The notes under the pieces are model-generated. The model worked only from the letters and a program-made list of their open reading frames with translations, made no database searches and was not told where the DNA came from. The position numbers and the translations under genes were made by a program. A stretch of 52,020 bases of DNA from Dichomitus squalens LYAD-421 SS1 (lineage: Eukaryota > Basidiomycota > Agaricomycetes > Polyporales > Polyporaceae), in NCBI RefSeq assembly GCF_000275845.1, contig NW_006766915.1:1-52020 (forward strand), read 5' to 3'. Shown piece by piece: positions 45,201 through 52,020 of the stretch. Numbering within the stretch: the first letter of the stretch is position 1; the number at the start of each line of letters is the position of its first letter.

Positions 45201-47253
45201 CTAGGTTGCGTTTGCTCCGCGCCGTACATGGAGATGTACTTCGCGTGCGAGAACAGGACATCCTCGCCATCTGGCGGGGTTAGCTAGTCGATATCTCCAG
45301 CGAGAACAGGCATCTCCAAGATCCTCGGCACTGAACTCGAGGGCTTAGCGCAGGGATAGGACGACGTGCATCCGCGCGACATATTGACTCACCCCAACGG
45401 CATGCCGGATCATTCGGACACGTGTAGCAGGCTCCAAAGTACTTGCTGAAGTGGCGGCCAGTGTCGCGAAATTTGAGAGTCTTGGAACAGCCGATCCACC
45501 GACATCGGACGATGCGGTCTGTTTGTTTCTCGTCGGCTGCGTAGTGCACCTCTCGGAAGTGCTTCCGCGCCGGCTTGATGCTGATGAGCGGGAAAGACGG
45601 CTTGCACCTGGCGGTCATCGCGTCGCCATCGACTGCCCCTGCCGCAGCGCACCCGCACTGGTGAGGCTGCCGCTTGTCAACGATGTACCGCTCGGAGTCC
45701 TTGAGCGGCTTGTTTCTGACACGAGTCAAGCCCTCTCTGATCGTCATGGCACTAGCGGCGTGCGCTCCTTCCTTCTTCAAGTCCAGCACCTACTTACGGC
45801 TCTTCGTGCGGGGAGGCTTGCGAGGGGCTTCTGGCCGGCCTTGTTGTCCCCGCGCGGGTCGATTTTCTGGACCGTGTGAGGTGGTAGACGGGCATGGTCG
45901 GGGAAGGATGGTCTTTGGCTTCTTCAATTTCGGAATGTGGAATTTCCCGCTCTGTCCGGGATAGCTACTGTGGTCTCGGCACACTAAGTGGTAAGGCATG
46001 GGCAAAGAGAAATGGCGACAGAAGGCGATCATACAGGGTCGCGGTTACTGCCCTAACCTTGCGGCGTAACGATTTCTAACAATGCACGTGAGAAATTGAG
46101 CTGACACCACCCGACGACTTGAAACCACTTACGCCACATTTCTTCATATGATTCGTCGTCAGATAGGTCTGACGCATGAACTCCTGGCCACAATGCGGGC
46201 ACTTATACCGGATCCCGAAATGATCCTCCTCTAAGTGCCGGTTGAGCTGCATGTGCTCCAGGGTGAAGCGGTCGTCGCAGCCACCCCATGGGCACTTCAC
46301 CTTGGTATCGTAGTCGGGATATTGAGCGACAGTGGTTTTTCTGGGTCGGCTGGGACCCGGAGTACCGAGGCTTGGTGATGAATCACCAGAAAAGTGTTCC
46401 CGGAAGTGGGCGCGAGCGGTGAGAGCCCCGAGACCTCGAGGACTTCACTGCAGCCGCGCAAGCCACAGGTGAGCTGCGAGTGCCGGGACACCAGGTAGGG
46501 ACATGGGTTCCCCCTGTCCTCGTCTAGAGCCTCGGGCTCGGGAGAAGTGAGAGCGGGCCTGTCCGTTTCCCTTCGGGCCCTCTTACAAGAGACCACCTGA
46601 TCCGCATTCGAGCCACCAGCATTGTCCGCCCGGCAACGTTTGGCGGGCCTTGCGGGTGGGGTCGGGAGGGGAGAGAGTGATGTAGTTACCTCCTTGCGCT
46701 TGCCCTTGTCGGAAAGACGGGCTTGAGGCCCGGGCAAGAGAGGTGCAGCGGCATTCTCCTTGTCGTCGGTATCGTCGTCATGGACGGGGCTGGGGGTGAG
46801 GGCGGGAGATGGAGACAGATAAGGGAGCTGCCCTGGAGCCATAGGAATGGATGGATGGATGGGTGAGAGGTTGCCGAGGGGCGCCGTTGGAGCGAACGAA
46901 GCCACCGTAGCGGGTTGCATGGTGGGAGAAGAGGGCTGCGGGAGGGTGAGGGTGGGGGTGAGGGTGAATGTAACGACGGGCGTGGGTGTAAGGGCGGGGG
47001 TGCTCGTTAGAGGCTGGAAGACGTGTGAGGGCCGGCCGCAGTCGCCCCACAGCATGATCAGCATCTGAAAAGCTATCGGTTGCGTGTAACAGCTCACCTC
47101 GTTCGCGTCCTCTCTCCCATGCGAGGAGCTCTGGGGGTCTTCCCCGCCTTGCTGGAGTGACTCATCAAGTTCTGCCAAGATGAAGCCGGTGGCGACGAGA
47201 TCTCGGATGAAATCGTCGTCGGAGTTGGTGAAGTCGTTGTGGTCGTAGGACAT
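45201..47253 (-). CDS. C2H2 zinc-finger protein, model incomplete (possible pseudogene)
   Basis: The start MSYDHNDFTNSDDDFIRDLV at 47253 is followed by a Pro/Thr/Ser-rich, low-complexity region with basic patches. Zinc-finger modules follow: CGLRGC...AHFREHF near 46430, then CPWGGCDDRF...NRHLEEDHF and CPHCGQEF...NHMKKCG (46300-46130). Further on are a basic tail (45798-46000) and a last module CRWIGCSKTLKFRDTGRHF and CPNDPACRW (45393-45734). The last exon 45201-45343 joins in phase. Two joins fail: the frame slips between LEV and TARAHF near 46435, and I found no phase-correct splice between the finger exon and the basic tail near 46000-46130. Either exons are missed or the gene is decaying. 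Such proteins are probably DNA-binding. The 45.2-45.7 kb part could be a separate gene. Confidence 0.5.
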
Positions 47254-48238
47254 CTTGCGGGCTGCAGACGAGAGTAGATAGGACCGCATGGGAAAGGGGA
47301 TATAGGAGTTAGAGAAGAGTCCAGTCGTAGCTAGAAGATGGAAGTTATATGTTGAGATAGCGGAGACCGCAGTTGATTATATTATGTTCATAATGGGCGA
47401 ACGGCAGGAGGCGACGAGATCCCAGATGAAATCGTCGTCGAATTTGCTGAAGTCGCCGGGCGAGAACACGCAGAGCAAGAAGAGTACGATGAAGAGGTGA
47501 AGGGGCATTCTCCCTTGTCGTGGCTGTGGATGACCGCCCGGATCACGCTGTTCGTGGTTGCGAATTGCTGCGAGCGCGTATCGCAGTTGGGGATACATGC
47601 GAATAAGGCCGGCGGATGCGTATGGTGTCCCTCCTGACGTCTTCGTTTGGAGGGAATGTGAGGAGCCAATATCTTCGCGTCCGGTTTCGCGTCGCCGACG
47701 CCGTAGGCATACCCAAGACCCAGATGCAGAGAACGTCGCGGTCGCGGTGCAGGTCACCTGAGAGGCCGACCGGGAGCGTACTCGTACGTACGCCGACTTT
47801 ATTACGCGGTGTACGCCGATCCGCACATGTTTGTGATTAGTGTGGCCAGGTATGCAGCAGGCGATGCCACTACAATCGTGCGTTGCGTCCGGTAGACATC
47901 ATCGCTTCTCACCCTGAGGTCATTAGTTCTCACCCCACCACCACTGTCTCGTGTTTCCGACGCAAGTGTCCCACCGTCGCCAACGGCGCGATGAAAACGC
48001 GCCTCCGCGCTCGATCACTCCTATCCTTCGCACACCCATTCATGGCTCTCTGCGGAGAGTTCTACGGCCCACCAACGGGTCTCTAGACGCCAGGTCAGCT
48101 GCTTTCTCCAACACAGGCGCGTCCAGTTGCTCACCACTTCTTGTACTCTTGAGGCCCCTGCTCCGGCCCAGCATCCCGTTGTTGTGCCGGTCTGCACTGT
48201 GACTCGCTGGTGGTCGTGTCGAAAAGAGTAAACATGAT
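47254..48238. other. Intergenic with truncated duplicate of the zinc-finger 5' end
   Basis: At 47409-47454 the sequence repeats, in the same orientation and with a few substitutions, the first exon of the zinc-finger gene (47191-47236; KFDDDFIWDLVAS against NSDDDFIRDLVAT). The copy breaks off right after this and runs into stops. The rest, 47500-48238, has overlapping frames on both strands with no supported gene. Confidence 0.55.
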
Positions 48239-48955
48239 ATGACGGATAGCCGTAGTTTTTCGGGACTGTGCGAGCATCGACGAGGACTCGTCACGCTAGT
48301 TCCGCACCCTGCGGCGAAACCCACACTTGCGATTGCCGATCTTGAGGAGGTCGCCCGTCCATGGACTCGGTCGCACGTGGAGGTATGGGCGCAGGCTCTC
48401 GAAATGGTGAAGGAGCTACGCGCGGACAAAGTTCAGGCGCTGAAGCTAGAAGAGAGCATCCTCCCTCGGGCGCAAGCGTTGAGGAGAAAGAGGCGGGGGA
48501 CTCTATTACGAACGTGAGTTCCGTATCTGATTCCCCTGCGAGCCCTTCTTCCTACCGAGGTACTGCGGAGCCACAGGCGGGGCCATCATCGTCTGCGCTC
48601 GAGCTCGTTGATCCCCCTGCGGGCAGAGAGTCCGATACAGATGTCGACGAGGAGCAAGGAAGCAACTTCGGCACGAGTTCAGAGGCTCACGACTGGGGGA
48701 ATTGTGGTGATTCGGATGATCCGCCTGGTAGCGCGTCCTAGTGCTCCAGCGACGAGAACGTGCACGAGCCATTGAGCAGGACGTCGGACGAGTTCGTGGG
48801 AGACAGTGAAAGATGACTGCGAGGAGTTCGAACGCGACAGCAAGGCGTCTGGTTCCCAGTTCGCGGACGACAACGTCAACGATCCCCAGCCGGGAGATGC
48901 GTTCGTAGTCGACAAGGTGTTGCAGCTGCCTTCTCTCCAGAGCTTGAGACCCTAA
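48239..48955 (+). CDS. Acidic Ser/Pro-rich orphan, possibly decayed
   Basis: A frame from ATG 48239 (helical part ADLEEVARPWTRSHVEVWAQ followed by ALEMVKELRADKVQALKL) ends at 48517. An overlapping frame (48361-48741) continues with a low-complexity, acidic tail (SSVSDSPASPSSYRG; ESDTDVDEEQGSN). After its stop at 48741 a third frame carries on in the same style (ETVKDDCEEFERDSKASGSQ; QPGDAFVVDKVLQLPSLQSL) to about 48955. The similar composition suggests one protein broken by frameshifts or joined by introns that I could not place. No domain is recognised. Confidence 0.35.
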
Positions 48956-50550
48956 TCGCGTCGGGAATCTTGGTGCAGATACTCAAGCAGGTCAAAAGGC
49001 AGCTAGTTCCCAGATAGCAGCGTTCGACGGTGTAGTCCAGCCATAAACGCTGGAGTTGTGTACACCCGTCCAGAGTATCGAGGAGCCAAGACTGAGGCGG
49101 CCCTACAAACGCGATGCCCGACCTGTAAGACGCGGTGTAATAGAGTCTCCTAAGAAGATACTATGAGGTCCGAAGGGTGGGCGCAAGACGAGGAGAAGGA
49201 CATCGGAACGCGTGAAAAAGGTCCCGCTGCCCTCCGCCCCGTCCGCACACGAGCTTAGGTGACGCGCTACCTTCGTGGTCAGAACATCGGACGCTTACAA
49301 GTAGGAGATGGTGAGACTTACCTAGATGCGCTCACTGCAGCTGCATGCCTGGATCTGTCACCGGGGCTTCTGGGTAGAGCACTCCTCATATTTATAGACC
49401 GCGGACTGCGCGTACTGAGCGCTTCCGTCAAAGACGACCTCAACCGCCATTGTCACTCAATGAGATGCAGCTGTTTGACTGAGGCCGCTCCTTCGACTAG
49501 TCGATGGACGTGACACCAGTGCTGGGACTTCAAAGACTGGAAGATGCAGGAGCACATACTTAAAGGCCTTTACGTGACACTGAAGAGTGATCACATATAA
49601 GAGGTGCTAGGGACAAAGCATCACCATAAGTAGATCCAAGAGCTATGTTGTGCTCGATGATACAAGCTGTTTGTTCATGCAAGCTTGACGACCTGGTGCC
49701 GTCTGTGAGTCGTCACGTTTCCCCCTCCTTGAAAACGTGGATCACAAAAGGTGCTTACCAGGGGTGCGATTAACGTGAAGGCATGCCAGTGCGCCACAGG
49801 AAGGCAATGAAACGTCGCCATCGGCAGCGCTGATCATATTTGTTTGGGAGAGCTTCTGAGAAAAATCGCAATCAGCGGTAGCGCTACGGTCGTCATACAG
49901 CATCATAGTATCAGCAGTTGGATTACTATGTTGAACTTTGCAGCGGGCGCCACAGTTCCAACGAAGGATGGATTGTGTTGGAATATTTGATATTGGTGAT
50001 TCTGTAAGCAAGCGTGGACAGTACTAAGAAGAATCGTAAGGCGACTGCGAGTGGCAGGACCGTCAGCACGCCCGGCACCATCCGAGTGGCGTCTACCTCG
50101 GCGCTCAATAAGTAGCCAGCACATCAAAGCTCGGTCACTTACGTACGATGACAATCAGATCGCATTCACACACTTATAAGTCTACCTTCTCGACCCCTAT
50201 ACATTCGTATCTATATCGACAGTCCGCTGCACCTTTATCGGACGTTGGCATAATTCACAAGGATTAATCGCATCTGAGTCGTCGCGAAAGCGCTTTGGCG
50301 AGACGAAGAGTACGCGGCCTCCTGAAAGAGGCTGGCAACGGTAAAGCAGTCTGTCAATGATCTAATACATGTGCTTTGAGACAAAAAAAAACTGTAGTCA
50401 GGAAGCGAGTAAGTCCGTGCTTCTTGCTGTTTGACCACCCGGGGGAACCCCTGCAATGCCGGAAGCCATCTCAACGTTTGAACGATTCTCGCGTGCAAAT
50501 TTATCTCAACTACACAGACCGTTGTGTGGCATAGCTAAAGGACACTACTA
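48956..50550. other. Gene-poor stretch, nothing supported
   Basis: About 1.6 kb with only short overlapping frames. A minus-strand hydrophobic frame at 49926-50108 (VLTVLPLAVALRFFLVLSTL) could be a membrane helix but lacks a start context or splice partners. A run of nine A bases is near 50382. Confidence 0.4.
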
Positions 50551-51140
50551 GGCCTAGTGTTCTTGGCAGAACGCTGCTAATCTGCCAGAGGCAACTACCA
50601 AGCGGCAATTGCCATTTTGCCCGCCACCGAGACCGGCAATTTGGTGGCAGATACACGGCGCTTGTCGAGCGCTTACTGTTAATGGAGCCGTTACCGGTCG
50701 CCCACAGAGACAGAGTAGCTCAGTAAGAGACAGTCCTTCCACTCTATACTCTGGGGAGTGTTTCAATATAGCGGTATGTGTTATGAGCGAGACAATTGAT
50801 GGCCGCCTTATTGACTAGCTTGTCTTGAGAAGTCATCCCGGCGCCTGACTGATGGGCTGAAACTCTCAGCTAGATGGGAAATCACCTGTATGAGTGTACT
50901 CTGTTGCGGGAAGTGGATAGACAGCAATATCTATGCAGTATTCATGTTCTAAATCTTCACTAAAGAGCATCGGATATTTTCTGTGGCCTCAATGGATAGC
51001 TCTAATCACTCTCCATCGCCAGAGGCTCCCCGGAGCGCCCGTTGATCTGCCAGTATTTGCCGGCCCTGGCAATTGCCATATTTGCCAATCTGCCATTTGC
51101 CAGAGGCCGAAACTATTCTGCCCTATACACTAACTAGGCC
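50551..51140. mobile_element. Non-autonomous element with TTGCC-rich inverted ends
   Basis: The outer ends share GGCCTAGT (50551-50558 and, inverted, 51133-51140). They run inward through imperfect inverted repeats of about 100 nt. These contain GGCAGAA, GGCAATTGCCA and a CCGGCAA(N)8CAGAT-type block on each side. The words TTGCC/GGCAA and TGCCA recur more than fifteen times in the two arms, as subterminal motif arrays do in hAT-like elements. No transposase is encoded. I could not define a clean target duplication; ACTA flanks both sides, so the superfamily is uncertain. Confidence 0.5.
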
Positions 51141-51639
51141 ACTAAGAAACGGGCGCGAATCTAAGAACGATCTTGCCGGACAAAGTCTTCGGAAGCGTTC
51201 TGCCCGAAACAGAAAAGGACCCCCGATTATTCTCCCAAAGGAATGATGCCTGATCCGGACAAAATTGGCCACCCAAAAAGGCCTATGCCTGATCCAATCC
51301 GGCCAAATCGACGTCCAAATTCTGGATGGCCTGGTGCCAAAGTCCGGACAAAACTGGTCCAACCAGGCAGAGGCCTGATCCCCGTCCGCCCTTGGGCGGC
51401 CCGGTGTTGGATGATAGCTACCCGGTCCTGACCAACAGTATCGCTCATTGATCACCAAGGCTTGCAAACCGGTGTCGCTATCTCTTTTTCCTTGTATCCC
51501 GGAACGTAAAAGGACGTTTCTGCATTTCCGGCGGTGAACTGAGAAATTGCGCAAGAAGCACTGGAGGGCAAGAGGTAGGGCAGTGTCACAGCCAACGAGC
51601 TGTGCCACCAAAACAAACAAGGGCAAAGCTTACTGATGC
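51141..51639. other. Repeat-associated sequence, no gene supported
   Basis: The words GCCTGATCC (three times) and TCCGGACAAAA (twice) recur between 51240 and 51380. A 167-codon minus-strand frame (51123-51626) crosses this repetitive part and has an unusual Trp/Arg/Pro-rich composition, so I do not treat it as a gene. Confidence 0.35.
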
Positions 51640-51986
51640 AGAGGTTGGTGCTGAGAAGCGAAGCAACCAGAGGTGACACAGCAAGAGATGTGAAGAGATG
51701 TATTCCCTAGACTAGAAGGGGTAGTGAGGGAGGTAGGGCTGCTAGCTACCTACAGAGGAGATGGGGAATCGACGAGAAGATCAAGTCTGAGGTTCCCTGC
51801 CTCAGACTCCCTACTATATATACTAATACAATGGTGCACAGACCAGGTACCTATTGACTATCGTTTGGTCAGAGTTCTCTGCCTCATGTCCTACCCTCTG
51901 ACCTGCCTCATGGTGACCTTACGACTAATACCTGAGTCGTGCCGAGTCCGGACCCCTCCCAATGAGTAAGCGCTCCTGCTGTCACA
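51640..51986 (-). repeat. LTR-like sequence, right window edge
   Basis: Read on the minus strand, the unit begins TGTGACAGCAGG at 51986. It has a TATA box (TATATATAG, about 51815-51823) roughly 165 nt in, followed by a perfect eight-base hairpin (51785-51792 with 51800-51807). A TGGTGGCACAGC word at about 51600-51612 sits where a tRNA primer-binding site could be. This resembles a retrotransposon LTR in minus orientation. The 3' boundary is not clear, and no gag or pol frame follows at lower coordinates. The left-edge LTR-like sequence is not the same family. Confidence 0.35.
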
Positions 51987-52020
51987 TCAGTCACCTGCCT
52001 GTGAGTGAGGATGGGGCGCT

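Noticed and set aside
51123..51626. 167-codon minus-strand frame as a retrotransposon gag
   Set aside because: Repeat words in the DNA explain the openness. There is no zinc knuckle, no capsid-like pattern and no pol frame nearby.

Overview
This is nuclear DNA of a filamentous basidiomycete, most likely an Agaricomycete and plausibly a polypore. Almost every gene is cut by many short GT-AG introns of about 45-75 nt. A DUF6535 membrane protein and several F-box proteins of the mushroom type are present, and genes lie on both strands with short spacers. There are no operons, no CRISPR array and no rRNA. Gene models below were built by reading splice phases by hand. Where exon lengths sum to a whole number of codons I say so.

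Layout. 1-1118: an LTR-like repeat, then a complete non-autonomous DNA transposon with inverted ends (664-1116). 1361-3175: an F-box gene with one frame break. 3627-4476: a J-domain protein with a membrane segment. 5108-5572 (minus): mitochondrial ribosomal protein uS8m, divergent from a large F-box gene (5773-8207). 8893-11334: a DUF6535 membrane protein. 11736-14912 (minus): Sin1/AVO1, the TORC2 subunit. 15497-17993 (minus): an MFS transporter. 19550-20420 (minus): a relic sharing its last exon and 3' flank with the DUF6535 gene, in inverted orientation. 20479-22007: snurportin-1. 22270-24664 (minus): a family 61-type glycosyltransferase with a 699-nt intron. 25723-28482: a second MFS transporter, paralogous to the first. 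30305-31685 (minus): F-box protein with a leucine-rich tail. 32336-33935: class I histone deacetylase. 33999-37293 (minus): oligopeptide transporter (OPT). 38156-38800 (minus): a small Cys/His-containing orphan. 39067-41404 (minus): Sam50/Omp85, divergent from a MATE-family transporter (41751-44349). 45201-47253 (minus): a C2H2 zinc-finger gene with unresolved frame problems. 48239-52020: gene-poor and repeat-rich, with an acidic orphan reading frame, a second inverted-repeat element and a second LTR-like sequence.

The genes do not form one pathway. Loose themes are membrane transport (two MFS, OPT, MATE), mitochondrial biogenesis (uS8m, Sam50, perhaps the J protein), TORC2 signalling (Sin1), U snRNP import (snurportin) and ubiquitin-ligase adaptors (three F-box genes). 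The window edges carry the mobile DNA.

I did not find a convincing new multi-gene system. The observations most worth a second look are the paralogous MFS pair, whose exon lengths agree almost base for base while three introns differ; the inverted duplication around the DUF6535 3' end; the long glycosyltransferase intron holding an opposite-strand reading frame; the two inverted-repeat elements; and the very small exons of 13, 15, 19 and 20 nt.
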